This document shows positions 53,047 to 61,878 of a DNA stretch of 64,000 bases, piece by piece. The translations under genes and the position numbers were made by a program. Source of the DNA: Motiliproteus sp965230735 (GTDB lineage Bacteria > Pseudomonadota > Gammaproteobacteria > Pseudomonadales > Balneatricaceae). Position 1 is the stretch's first letter. Every line of letters starts with the position of its first letter. The DNA lies in NCBI RefSeq assembly GCF_965230735.1, contig NZ_OZ246016.1, positions 2,170,001-2,234,000 on the forward strand, given 5' to 3'. The notes beneath the pieces were generated by a model. The model did not search any database and was not told where the DNA came from. It was given only the letters and a program-made list of their open reading frames with translations.

Positions 53047-53649
53047 ATGAGCGTACTCGTTGGTAAGGAAGCACCGGACTTTACCGTTCCTGCGGTACTG
53101 GGTGACGGTTCCATCGTTGACCAGTTCAACCTGAAAGAAGCGATCAAAGGTAAATATGGTCTGGTCTTCTTCTACCCGCTGGACTTCACTTTCGTCTGCC
53201 CGTCCGAGCTGATCGCTCTGGATCACCGTGTAGACGCGTTCAAAGAGCGCAACGTTGAAGTCATCGGTGTTTCCATCGATTCACACTTCACCCACAACGC
53301 CTGGCGTAACACCCCGGTTAACGAGGGTGGCATCGGTGCGGTCAAGTACACCCTGGCTGCCGACATGAACCACGACATCTGCAAAGCCTACGACGTTGAG
53401 TCCGCTGGTGGTGTGGCTTTCCGTGGCGCCTTCCTGATCGACACCAACGGTGTGGTTCGTTCTCAGATCGTTAACGACCTGCCGCTGGGCCGTAATATGG
53501 ACGAGCTGATTCGTCTGGTTGACGCGCTGCAGTTCCACGAAGAGCACGGCGAAGTTTGCCCGGCTGGCTGGAACAAGGGCGACGCCGGTATGAACGCCTC
53601 TCCGGACGGTGTGGCTGCGTACCTGAGCGACAACGCTGACAAGCTGTAA
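53047..53649 (+). CDS. 2-Cys peroxiredoxin (AhpC/TSA family)
   Basis: A 200-residue thiol peroxidase that reduces peroxides. The peroxidatic Cys is in DFTFVCPSEL and the resolving Cys in EVCPAGW near the C-terminus, the typical 2-Cys pattern. The start MSVLVGKEAPDFTVP has GGAGAAG upstream; an earlier frame start adds 25 unrelated residues. A strong terminator follows. The reductant partner is not adjacent (no AhpF). It may be under the 21-bp repeat upstream. Confidence 0.95.
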   Translation: MSVLVGKEAPDFTVPAVLGDGSIVDQFNLKEAIKGKYGLVFFYPLDFTFVCPSELIALDHRVDAFKERNVEVIGVSIDSHFTHNAWRNTPVNEGGIGAVKYTLAADMNHDICKAYDVESAGGVAFRGAFLIDTNGVVRSQIVNDLPLGRNMDELIRLVDALQFHEEHGEVCPAGWNKGDAGMNASPDGVAAYLSDNADKL

Positions 53650-53664
53650 GTTTTTACAGGCGAT

Positions 53665-53694
53665 AAAAAGCCCGCTCTAGAGCGGGCTTTTTTG
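53665..53694. terminator. Rho-independent terminator after the peroxiredoxin gene
   Basis: AGCCCGCTC / GAGCGGGCT-like stem with a TA core, A run before and T run after; also usable by the convergent rnt gene. Confidence 0.9.
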
Positions 53695-53728
53695 TGTCTG
53701 GGGTTCCGGTTTCGAACAGGCCGAGCCG

Positions 53729-54376
53729 TCAGTCGTGCATTTCCGGGTCCCAGCCGCCCAGCTCTTTCCAGCGATTGACGATCAAGCTGAACAGCTCGGC
53801 CGTGCGTTCGGTGTCGTAGGCGGCTGAGTGGGCCTGGCGGTTGTCGAAATCGATCCCGGCTACGTCGCAGGCTTTGGCCAGTACGGTCTGGCCGAACGCC
53901 AAACCGGCCAGGGTGGCGGTGTCGAAGCAGGAGAACGGGTGGAACGGATTGCGCTTGATCTCGGCGCGCTCGCAGGCGGCGTTGATAAAACTCAGGTCGA
54001 AGGCGGCGTTGTGACCGACCAGAATCGCCCGCTTGCAGCCGTGGGCTTTGATCGCTTTGCGGATCGGTTTGAAGATCTGCTCCAGCGCTTCTTTCTCAGA
54101 GACCGCTTCACGGAACGGGCTATAAGGGTCGATACCGGTAAACTCCAGCGCCGCTTTTTCCAGGTTGGCGCCTTCGAAGGGCTCGACGTTGCAGTCGATG
54201 GTCTGATCCGGGATCAGCAAACCTTCGTCATCCATGGTCAGTAGTGAGGCGGCAACCTCAAGTAGCGCATCGGTCTTCGGATTAAAGCCGGCGGTTTCGA
54301 CATCGATGACGACCGGCAAATAACCGCGAAATCGCTCCGACATCAATTGGGCGATCGGGGATAGGGTGTTAGCCAC
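53729..54376 (-). CDS. rnt: Ribonuclease T
   Basis: A 3'-5' exoribonuclease that trims tRNA and other stable RNA 3' ends. 215 residues of the DEDDh fold. VVIDVETAGFNP contains the first Asp and Glu, GHNAAFDLSFINAACER the second Asp, and HSAAYDTERTAELF the His-Asp pair. It lies 26 bp downstream of pyrC on the same strand, the gene neighbourhood also seen in Pseudomonas (rnt, pyrC, motY, argG). Confidence 0.97.
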   Translation of the reverse strand: MANTLSPIAQLMSERFRGYLPVVIDVETAGFNPKTDALLEVAASLLTMDDEGLLIPDQTIDCNVEPFEGANLEKAALEFTGIDPYSPFREAVSEKEALEQIFKPIRKAIKAHGCKRAILVGHNAAFDLSFINAACERAEIKRNPFHPFSCFDTATLAGLAFGQTVLAKACDVAGIDFDNRQAHSAAYDTERTAELFSLIVNRWKELGGWDPEMHD

Positions 54377-54402
54377 TGATAGAAGTCCTTATCGAATTCA
54401 GG

Positions 54403-55437
54403 CTAGGCGACCACGCGCCATTGAATGGTTTCACCGGCACGTAGCGGGACGATCGGCTGGTCACCGAACTGCAGGGTTTCGGCCTGGGTCCAGGGCTGTT
54501 TCTCCAGCACGATCTTGTCGCTGTTTCTGGGCAAGCCATAGAAGTCGGGACCGTGGAACGAAGCAAAACCTTCCAGCTTGTCCAGTGCGTTCATCGATTC
54601 GAACGCCTCGGCGTAGAGCTCGATTGCCGAGGTGGCGCTGTAACAACCGGCGCATCCGCAGGCGCTTTCCTTGGCGGACTGGGCATGGGGGGCCGAATCG
54701 GTGCCGAGGAAAAATTTCGGGCTGCCGGAGGTGGCGGCTTCCAGTAGCGCCTGCTGATGGATGTTGCGTTTCAGGATCGGCAGGCAGTACAGGTGCGGCT
54801 TGATCCCGCCAACCAGCATGTCGTTGCGGTTGAACAGCAGGTGTTGAGGCGTGATCGTGGCGGCGATGTTGTCACCGGCGGCGGCGACAAACTGGGCCGC
54901 ATCGGCGGTGGTGATGTGTTCCATCACGATCTTCAGATCAGTGAAGCGCTCGGTGAGCGGCATCAGCTGTTGCTCGATAAAGACCTTCTCGCGCTCGAAG
55001 ATATCGATATTGGCATGGGTGACTTCACCGTGGACCAACAGCGGGATTCCCAGCTCCTGCATCGCTTCCAGGGCGCCGTAGACGTTTTCCAGTGCGGTGA
55101 CGCCCGATGCAGAGTTGGTGGTGGCTCCGGCCGGGTATAGTTTGACCGCGGTGACGCAGCCGCTGGCTTTGGCCTTGCGCAGCTCGTCGGCACTGGTGCC
55201 GTCGGTCAGGTACAGGGTCATCAAAGGATCGAATCCGCGCTCGGTCGGCATCTGGTCCAGAATCCGTTGGCGGTAGGCTTGAGCGTGATCGGTGGTGGTG
55301 ACCGGGGGGACCAGGTTGGGCATAACGATGGCGCGGCCGAAGTAACGGGCCATGTCGGCGACGGTGTTACGCAGTACCTCGCCGTCACGCAGATGAACAT
55401 GCCAGTCATCTGGGCGTGTGATTTCAAGACGTTGCAT
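54403..55437 (-). CDS. pyrC: Dihydroorotase
   Basis: Catalyses ring closure of carbamoyl aspartate in pyrimidine synthesis. 344 residues from MQRLEITRPDDWHVHLRDGE, with the HxH zinc motif in that segment. The carboxylated Lys is in VTAVKLYPAGATTNS, later His residues are in LVHGEVT and VMEHITT, and the metal Asp is in GTDSAPHAQSAKE. It is the class II (homodimeric) form. An in-frame upstream ATG adds 18 residues and is not used. It is divergent from motY. Confidence 0.96.
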   Translation of the reverse strand: MQRLEITRPDDWHVHLRDGEVLRNTVADMARYFGRAIVMPNLVPPVTTTDHAQAYRQRILDQMPTERGFDPLMTLYLTDGTSADELRKAKASGCVTAVKLYPAGATTNSASGVTALENVYGALEAMQELGIPLLVHGEVTHANIDIFEREKVFIEQQLMPLTERFTDLKIVMEHITTADAAQFVAAAGDNIAATITPQHLLFNRNDMLVGGIKPHLYCLPILKRNIHQQALLEAATSGSPKFFLGTDSAPHAQSAKESACGCAGCYSATSAIELYAEAFESMNALDKLEGFASFHGPDFYGLPRNSDKIVLEKQPWTQAETLQFGDQPIVPLRAGETIQWRVVA

Positions 55438-55625
55438 GGAGATCCTTGGAAACAGCTTGCTGAAAGGGCCGATTTTATCAGCCCCGCTCAAAACCGACCA
55501 CCGTCCTCGGGCTTGTATTCGATCGGTTTTGGCTAAAGTTTTGCCAATTGGAGGCGAACCAATACAATAGTTGGCAATCTTTATATAGCCGGCGTCTATT
55601 GCTGATTTCGGTCTTAAGCGCGGTA

Positions 55626-56522
55626 ATGTTGATGGCTTTTAAAAACCTTTTAGATCGGCTGCCCCACGGCAGTCTGGCGGCGGCCTCCGTTGCGGCGTTG
55701 CTGACGGGGCCGGTACAGGCGGTGACCTTTATTGCACCGCTGGATGATACCCGCTGGGAGCTGGAAGCCTCCAAGTTCAGTTGCCGGCTGTCTCAACCGA
55801 TACCGGATTTCGGTACCGCGACCTTTGAACATCGGGCCGGGGAGCAGTTGGAGTTTGTTATCAGCTCGCCGCAAGCGGAGTTGCTGGGTGACGAAACCCT
55901 GATTATGGCGGAGGCGCCGCCTTGGCACCCCGGCCGCGGCACCCATCGGATCGGGGTGATTCGTGATGCCGTCAACAGCAAGTCGTTCCGACTGCAGCCG
56001 CCGTTGGCCAAAGACATTCTGACGTCGCTTTACCAGGGACGCATGCCTGCACTGACGAACCAGAATTGGTACGGCACCGATACGGCGGTGAAGGTGGCGA
56101 TCTCAGCAGCTAATTTCCAGCAGGCCTACAGCAGTTATCAGGACTGTGTCGGCGAGCTGTTACCGGTCAATTTCCAACAGGTTGCCCGTTCTGCGGTGTT
56201 GTTTCCGTCGGCCCAGTGGCGGCTGTCGGATTCGACCCGTCAGCGCCTCGATCTGGTAGCGCTCTATGTCAAAAATGATCCCTCGGTAAAAACCATTTAC
56301 GTGGACGGCCATTCCGACAACCTGGGTCGCCGGTTGGCCAACCGGGATCTGTCGCGTCAGCGGGCTGAGGCGGTAACACGCTATCTGGCCAAGATCGGTA
56401 TCAATGAGGAGATGATCACGACCCGATACCATGGCGAACGCTATCCGGTGGTGAAAAACTCCAATTCCAAAAACCGTGCCCGTAACCGCCGGGTGACGGT
56501 GCGGCTTGAGCGTGACGAGTAG
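55626..56522 (+). CDS. motY: Sodium-type flagellar stator-ring protein MotY (OmpA family)
   Basis: About 298 residues from MLMAFKN, with a signal peptide (LAAASVAALLTGPVQA). The mature N-terminal domain FIAPLDDTRWELEASKFSCRLSQ is typical of MotY, and a C-terminal OmpA-like peptidoglycan-binding domain follows (TIYVDGHSDNLGRRLANRDL, RARNRRVTVRLER). MotY forms the T-ring around polar flagellar motors and anchors the stator to peptidoglycan. The position between pyrC and argG matches Pseudomonas. A longer form from an upstream ATG would add 26 residues ahead of the signal. Confidence 0.92.
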   Translation: MLMAFKNLLDRLPHGSLAAASVAALLTGPVQAVTFIAPLDDTRWELEASKFSCRLSQPIPDFGTATFEHRAGEQLEFVISSPQAELLGDETLIMAEAPPWHPGRGTHRIGVIRDAVNSKSFRLQPPLAKDILTSLYQGRMPALTNQNWYGTDTAVKVAISAANFQQAYSSYQDCVGELLPVNFQQVARSAVLFPSAQWRLSDSTRQRLDLVALYVKNDPSVKTIYVDGHSDNLGRRLANRDLSRQRAEAVTRYLAKIGINEEMITTRYHGERYPVVKNSNSKNRARNRRVTVRLERDE

Positions 56523-56602
56523 CGCAGCAGCTGGCGTTAGTTTTGCTCGGCTTGATCACAGAGTTTTTTGGGTAGGCTATCCCAGCACCCTGTTTTTACG
56601 TG

Positions 56603-56608
56603 TATAAT
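56603..56608 (+). promoter_or_regulatory. -10 box of the argG promoter
   Basis: TATAAT in the 148 bp motY-argG gap, about 60 bp before the argG start codon. A weak -35 candidate lies 17-18 bases upstream. Confidence 0.45.
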
Positions 56609-56670
56609 TCTGCGGTTCTTTTTTCGGCAGTCCGCTACCGTTCTGGAGCGGGTCGTTTACGGAGTCAACC

Positions 56671-57897
56671 ATGTCAGATATTAAGAAGGTCGTTCTGGCC
56701 TATTCCGGTGGTCTGGATACCTCGGTCATCGTTAAGTGGCTGCAGGAGACCTACAACTGTGAGGTGGTAACCTTTACCGCCGACCTGGGTCAGGGCGAAG
56801 AGGTCGAACCGGCCCGCGCCAAGGCTGAAGCGCTGGGCGTGAAAGAGATTTACATCGAAGACCTGCGCGAAGAGTTTGTCCGTGACTTCGTATTCCCGAT
56901 GTTCCGCGCCAACACCGTTTATGAAGGTGAATACCTGCTGGGTACCTCCATCGCCCGTCCGCTGATCGCCAAGCGTCTGGTTGAAATTGCCAACGAGACC
57001 GGTGCCGATGCGATCTCCCACGGTGCAACCGGCAAGGGTAACGACCAGGTTCGTTTCGAACTGGGTGCCTACGCACTGAAGCCGGGCGTTAAAGTGATTG
57101 CTCCCTGGCGTGAGTGGGATCTGAACTCCCGTGACAAGCTGATGGCCTACTGCGATACCCACGGTATCGAGGTGGACTTCAAGAAGAAGGGTAAGAAGTC
57201 GCCTTACTCCATGGATGCCAACCTGCTCCATATCTCCTATGAGGGTGGTGTGCTGGAAGATCCTTGGACCGAGGCCGAAGAGGACATGTGGCGCTGGAGT
57301 GTTTCTCCGGAGCAGGCCCCGGACAAGGCGACCTACATCGATCTGACCTACCAGAAAGGTGATATCGTCGCCATCGACGATCAGCCGATGAGCCCGGCGA
57401 CCGTGCTGGAATACCTGAACAAGATCGGTGGTGAGAACGGTATCGGCCGTCTCGATATCGTCGAGAACCGCTTTGTCGGTATGAAGTCACGTGGTTGTTA
57501 CGAGACTCCTGGCGGCACCATCATGCTGCGTGCTCACCGCGCCATCGAGTCGATCACCCTCGACCGTGAAGCCGCTCACCTGAAAGACGAGCTGATGCCG
57601 CGTTATGCCGAAATCATCTACAACGGCTTCTGGTGGTCCGAAGAGCGCAAGATGCTGCAGGCGATGATCGATTACTCCCAACGCGACGTGAACGGTAAGG
57701 TTCGTCTGAAACTGTACAAGGGCAATGTCGAAGTGATCGGTCGTAGCTCTGACGACAGCCTGTTCGACGAGTCGATCGCCACCTTCGAAGACGATGCCGG
57801 TGCTTACGATCAGAAGGATGCAGCTGGCTTTATCAAGCTGAACGCCCTGCGGATGCGTATTGCCGCTGGTAAAGGTCGTAGCCTGCTGGAGGACTGA
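56671..57897 (+). CDS. argG: Argininosuccinate synthase
   Basis: Joins citrulline and aspartate with ATP in arginine synthesis. 408 residues, type I. The ATP pyrophosphatase P-loop is AYSGGLDTSVIVKWL. Other signatures are HGATGKGNDQVRFELG, PWREWDLNSRDKLM and GGLDSP-free C-terminal region ending in the multimerisation helix. It is independent of argD and argF here, with its own terminator. Confidence 0.97.
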   Translation: MSDIKKVVLAYSGGLDTSVIVKWLQETYNCEVVTFTADLGQGEEVEPARAKAEALGVKEIYIEDLREEFVRDFVFPMFRANTVYEGEYLLGTSIARPLIAKRLVEIANETGADAISHGATGKGNDQVRFELGAYALKPGVKVIAPWREWDLNSRDKLMAYCDTHGIEVDFKKKGKKSPYSMDANLLHISYEGGVLEDPWTEAEEDMWRWSVSPEQAPDKATYIDLTYQKGDIVAIDDQPMSPATVLEYLNKIGGENGIGRLDIVENRFVGMKSRGCYETPGGTIMLRAHRAIESITLDREAAHLKDELMPRYAEIIYNGFWWSEERKMLQAMIDYSQRDVNGKVRLKLYKGNVEVIGRSSDDSLFDESIATFEDDAGAYDQKDAAGFIKLNALRMRIAAGKGRSLLED

Positions 57898-57925
57898 TGA
57901 TCGGTTGATCATCATGCCCGGTTCT

Positions 57926-57956
57926 AAAAAGCCCTGAATTGTCAGGGCTTTTTTTT
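57926..57956 (+). terminator. Rho-independent terminator after argG
   Basis: AGCCCTGA / TCAGGGCT stem with an ATTG loop and a long T run. Confidence 0.93.
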
Positions 57957-58065
57957 GAATTGATTTTGTTCTCTATCAACGTTTGCGCTTGAGTGGCAGG
58001 CACTTTTTGGTATTGTCTGTTTAACTATCCATAACTCTCCAACTGATTTTCCGGACATCCCCAGT

Positions 58066-59649
58066 ATGGCAGCATTGCTGGCCGACAAAACCGTTCTGAT
58101 CGTCGCTAAACGACTGGAGTCGCTGGCTTCATTGCGCACGTTGGTGCAGGGGCAGCAGGCCGGGTTGGTTCAGGTGGCGTCCTCAGCCAATATGGCGTTA
58201 AGCCTGCTGCGGATGCAGTCGTTTGATCTCTGCCTGATCGAGCACGGCCTCGGTGAGGGGGAAAAGAACGGTTATCAGGTGATCGAAGAGTCGGTGCGCG
58301 AAGGCCTCAAACGGGCGGTTGACTGCCAGATTCTGATTCTTCCGGAGGGCAGCACCAGCGTTGCCAACGACTCGCTGGAGTCGTTTGCCGATTCTTTCTT
58401 CGTCAAACCGGTATCTCCCCAGCTATTTGATAGTCGACTTGAAAAGCTGTTGAAGCTGAAGAAAGCGGTCAGGCCTGCTGAGGAGCTGGTCGATCAAGGC
58501 GAGGATGGCAAGGCTATCCAGATGATCGAGCAGATGCTGCGCAAGATGCCTTCGTTGGGGCCCTATTTGACCCGTTTGCAGAGCCGTCTGCTGATTCAAC
58601 AGCAAGACTACGACCGGGCGCGACGTCTGTTGCAGAATGCCGCCGATGAGCGGGGGATGTCCTGGGCCTACATGGGGATGGGGATCTGCCATTACCATGA
58701 GGGGCACTTTGCCGAGGCGATGGCCTGTTTCAATCAGGTATTGGAGCGTTCCCCGGAGAGTATCGAAGCCTTTGACTGGCTGTCACGCCTTTACCGCGTG
58801 ATCGGACGTAATGAACCGGCCCAGAAGCTGCTGGAAAAAGCGGTCGCCGTGCATCCAACGGTGCCGGTGCTGCAGTCTGACCTGGGCGATGTGGCCAGTG
58901 AGAACAGTAGCTGGGATGTGGCGATTGGGGCTTTTCGTGAATCGGTCAAGTACGCCCGCCACTCCTGTTATCAGAAGCCCAACAACTATTTCGGTCTGGC
59001 CCGGTGCCTGCAGACCAAGGTTTCGCCCCAGGGCGGCTCGCATTCATCCCGAGCAGAACAAGAAGCGGTTCGAGCCTTGGAAGATGTGGCTTACGAGTAC
59101 AAAGATGATCGCCTGATCCGTTTCAAGTCACGCCTGATGACGTCGGAGACCTACAAGCTATCCGGTGATATCAAGCGGGCTAATGCGGCAGCGCAGGATG
59201 CATTTGTCGATTTCAAGAAGCTGGATGACAGCCAGCAGGCCGAAGAGTTGGATAACCTGCTCGAAGGGCTGGAAAACACCCAGTTGCAGACGGTGGCCGA
59301 AGAGTACAAGGCCGACTTCAGTCGCCGGGTCTTTACCGAAACCGAATGGGGACGCAATAACCTACAGGGGATCAGTTTCTACCGTAAGGGTAAGTTCGAA
59401 GAGGCGTTCGATTTTTTCCTCAAAGCCTTAGAAACGGTTCCGAACAGTCCCAGTGTGCTTCTTAATCTGGTCCAAACCGGCTACGAGTTGGTGCAGCTGC
59501 AACCGCAGCGGGCGACAGAAATTTTGGCGGTCTGTAATGAGCGTTTGCTGAATGTCAGCATCGGTGCCATGAATTCCAAACAGCAGGATCGATTCCGTGC
59601 GCTGAGTGATCGGCGGGCGATGTTGTCGGATCCGGAATTTGATGCCTGA
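58066..59649 (+). CDS. Degenerate receiver plus TPR protein
   Basis: A 527-residue soluble protein. Residues 1-125 have the receiver fold (TVLIVAKRLESLASLRTLVQ, SFDLCLIEHGLGEG, FADSFFVKPVSPQLF), but the phosphoacceptor Asp is replaced by Glu59 and the acidic pair after the first strand is Ala14-Lys15. The usual phosphorylation is therefore not expected. From about residue 135 on, tetratricopeptide repeats follow (MGMGICHYHEGHFAEAMACF, AFDWLSRLYRVIGRNEPAQKLLE and others). Such proteins act as scaffolds. The next gene is an OmpR-type regulator about 195 bp away, so the two may share a signalling task, but this is inference. Confidence 0.85.
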   Translation: MAALLADKTVLIVAKRLESLASLRTLVQGQQAGLVQVASSANMALSLLRMQSFDLCLIEHGLGEGEKNGYQVIEESVREGLKRAVDCQILILPEGSTSVANDSLESFADSFFVKPVSPQLFDSRLEKLLKLKKAVRPAEELVDQGEDGKAIQMIEQMLRKMPSLGPYLTRLQSRLLIQQQDYDRARRLLQNAADERGMSWAYMGMGICHYHEGHFAEAMACFNQVLERSPESIEAFDWLSRLYRVIGRNEPAQKLLEKAVAVHPTVPVLQSDLGDVASENSSWDVAIGAFRESVKYARHSCYQKPNNYFGLARCLQTKVSPQGGSHSSRAEQEAVRALEDVAYEYKDDRLIRFKSRLMTSETYKLSGDIKRANAAAQDAFVDFKKLDDSQQAEELDNLLEGLENTQLQTVAEEYKADFSRRVFTETEWGRNNLQGISFYRKGKFEEAFDFFLKALETVPNSPSVLLNLVQTGYELVQLQPQRATEILAVCNERLLNVSIGAMNSKQQDRFRALSDRRAMLSDPEFDA

Positions 59650-59843
59650 GCATTCGAATTTTCTATTCCAAAACCGGAATTTTCTGAACTTACCCGCCTC
59701 CAGGGCTTCTATACTTACTGAAAAGACATGCAGCTATCCTAAGGTGGCCGGATGTCGACCGACTTGCCCAGATTTTTCGTTCCAATCATTGTTTCAGGCG
59801 GCGGGTCGATAGGTAGTACCGACTGATCTCGGAAGGGGGCTAG

Positions 59844-60536
59844 ATGCTTCGTATCGCTGTAATGGAGCCGGATCGTCAACTGGCTGAATCGATTATGTCC
59901 TGGTTGCAGCAGGCCGGCCATGAATACACCTGTTGCTCCCAACCCTCAGAGTTTCTTGCCTGTCTGCAGCAGCAGTCGTTTGACCTGATGCTGGTCGATT
60001 GCGGTTGCGACGATGAGATCTGTCTTGCCCTGATTGAGCAGGGGCTGGCTAACCAAAGTGAGCGTATACCGTTGCTGTTTATCAGCACCCCGGAAGCAGA
60101 AAGTCAGATTGTCAAAGCGCTGGCGCAGGGGGCTGATGACTTTATCTGCAAGCCGTTACAGGCCGATCAGTTGCTATCACGAGTTCACGTACTGGCGCGT
60201 CGCTTCGATGCGCAGCATCAAGAGCAGCTGCCGGCGCTGCAGCAGTTTGGCCCCTTCCTGATCGATCGAAACCAGCATCAACTCAGCCGTGACGGTCAAC
60301 CCTTGTCACTTACCGATAAGGACTTCTGCCTGGCCGATTACCTGTTTACCCATCCCAACCAGTTATTGTCGAGGCATAGGCTGCTGTCTGAAGTTTGGGG
60401 GGTCAGTCAGGAGGTCAATACCCGTACGGTCGACATGCACATCAGTCGTCTGCGCAAATCGCTATTGCTTGAAGGCAGTGGTTATGAAATTGAGACCGTG
60501 CACCAGCACGGCTATCGACTGCTGACCGACGAGTAA
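59844..60536 (+). CDS. OmpR-family response regulator
   Basis: A 230-residue two-component regulator. The receiver has Glu8 and Asp10 near the first strand, the phosphoacceptor Asp52 in LMLVDCG, and the Lys in FICKPLQ. The C-terminal winged helix is canonical (RHRLLSEVWGVSQEVNTRTV, DMHISRLRKSLL, HQHGYRL). No histidine kinase gene lies in the window next to it, so its partner is elsewhere (orphan). Confidence 0.92.
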   Translation: MLRIAVMEPDRQLAESIMSWLQQAGHEYTCCSQPSEFLACLQQQSFDLMLVDCGCDDEICLALIEQGLANQSERIPLLFISTPEAESQIVKALAQGADDFICKPLQADQLLSRVHVLARRFDAQHQEQLPALQQFGPFLIDRNQHQLSRDGQPLSLTDKDFCLADYLFTHPNQLLSRHRLLSEVWGVSQEVNTRTVDMHISRLRKSLLLEGSGYEIETVHQHGYRLLTDE

Positions 60537-60695
60537 CATCACTGTTCAAATATCTCGCCAGCGTTTCGTGTAGGGAGCAATGCCCCCAGGTTTGTTGTTG
60601 GCGCTCTGGCTACAACGGAGTGCCAACCTGCCGGCAGGGCTTACTAAATTGCATTCGTTCTGGGCGGCAGATACAATCGCCCCAGCCTTTTTAGG

Positions 60696-60734
60696 GTGGT
60701 TTTGTACCCGGCTCTTGAACCGGTTCAAAACCAC
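60696..60734. promoter_or_regulatory. 39-nt inverted repeat upstream of mvaA
   Basis: GTGGTTTTG / CAAAACCAC arms with nested CCGG / CCGG, centred near 60715, about 70-100 bp before the mvaA start codon. The interval between the response regulator and mvaA has no gene. It may be an operator of the mevalonate operon, or the hairpin end of the upstream transcript; there is no T tract. Confidence 0.5.
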
Positions 60735-60801
60735 TTACGAACAGTTCGATCAGAACTGTCTCAGACACTTCTCTTTGCCAGCTATCAGTTAAGCCGAGCG
60801 G

Positions 60802-61836
60802 ATGAAATCACACAAAATCACTACAGCCCCGATCCCGATGCGCAATGTCGGTCCCGTCAAAGTTATCGGAGAGGAGGTTGACGATGAAGTGATGGTGCCG
60901 CTGGCCACTTATGAAACGCCTTTGTGGCCTTCGGTTGGCCGTGGGGCCCGTGTGACCAAGCTGGCCGGCGGTATCCGGGCTACCGTGATCGATGATCGGA
61001 TGAGTCGATCGATCCTGCTCGAAGCGGCGGATGCTGGCGTTGCGCTGGCGGCCATTAACAGCCTCAAGGGGCGGATGTCCGACCTCAATGCGGTGGTGGC
61101 CAAAAGCAGCCGCTTTGCCAAGTTGATCGATCTGCATACCCAGGTCGTGGCCAATATGATCTACCTGCGGCTGGAGTTCACCACCGGCGATGCCTCCGGT
61201 CATAACATGGTCACGAATGCGGCCGACCAACTGTTCCCGTGGATTTTGGAGCAGTATCCGCAACTCAGCTATGTGTCGATTTCGGCCAACTACTGTTCGG
61301 ATAAAAAAGCCACCGCGGTCAACGGGATTCTCGGTCGCGGCAAGTATGTTGTCGCCGAGGTCACGATTCCGCGTGAGCTGTGTCAGCGTCGCTTGAAAAC
61401 CACCCCTGAACAGGTGGTGGAGCTGAACATCAAGAAGAACCTGATCGGCACCCTGATGGCCGGCGGTATCCGCAGCGCCAACGCCCACTACGCCAATATG
61501 CTGCTGGCGTTTTATCTGGCCACCGGCCAGGATGCGGCCAATATCGTCGAAGGTTCTCAAGGAGTGGTGCATGCCGAAGTTCGAGACGGCGACCTGTACT
61601 TCTCCGCTACGCTGCCCAATCTGATCATGGGTAGTGTCGGCAACGGTAAAGGGTTGGGCTTTGTCGAAGACAATCTGGCCATGCTGGGTTGCAAAGAGGA
61701 GCGCGAACCCGGTGAGAATGCCCGTCGGCTGGCGATCTGGTGCGCGGCCACCGTTCTTTGTGGCGAGCTGTCGCTGATGGCGGCTCAGACCAATCCCGGC
61801 GAGTTGATGCAATCTCATCTGGCAATGGAACGCTGA
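60802..61836 (+). CDS. mvaA: Hydroxymethylglutaryl-CoA reductase
   Basis: Reduces HMG-CoA to mevalonate, the committed step of the mevalonate pathway. 344 residues, short and without membrane helices. Seen: YETPLWPSVGRGARV (with the catalytic Glu), the cofactor-domain block TTGDASGHNMVTNA, ANYCSDKKATAVNG (with the catalytic Lys), and VEGSQGVVHAEVRDG. The TGDxxGHNM variant differs from the textbook DAMGMNM of class I enzymes. First gene of a cluster with fni and mvaS. Confidence 0.93.
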   Translation: MKSHKITTAPIPMRNVGPVKVIGEEVDDEVMVPLATYETPLWPSVGRGARVTKLAGGIRATVIDDRMSRSILLEAADAGVALAAINSLKGRMSDLNAVVAKSSRFAKLIDLHTQVVANMIYLRLEFTTGDASGHNMVTNAADQLFPWILEQYPQLSYVSISANYCSDKKATAVNGILGRGKYVVAEVTIPRELCQRRLKTTPEQVVELNIKKNLIGTLMAGGIRSANAHYANMLLAFYLATGQDAANIVEGSQGVVHAEVRDGDLYFSATLPNLIMGSVGNGKGLGFVEDNLAMLGCKEEREPGENARRLAIWCAATVLCGELSLMAAQTNPGELMQSHLAMER

Positions 61837-61878
61837 GGCGTTATCCGGCTTCGATACTGAACCCGATTCGAGCACGAA

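Noticed and set aside
60580..60792. 70-codon frame before mvaA
   Set aside because: Composition is irregular, it covers the inverted repeat, and there is no ribosome-binding site.
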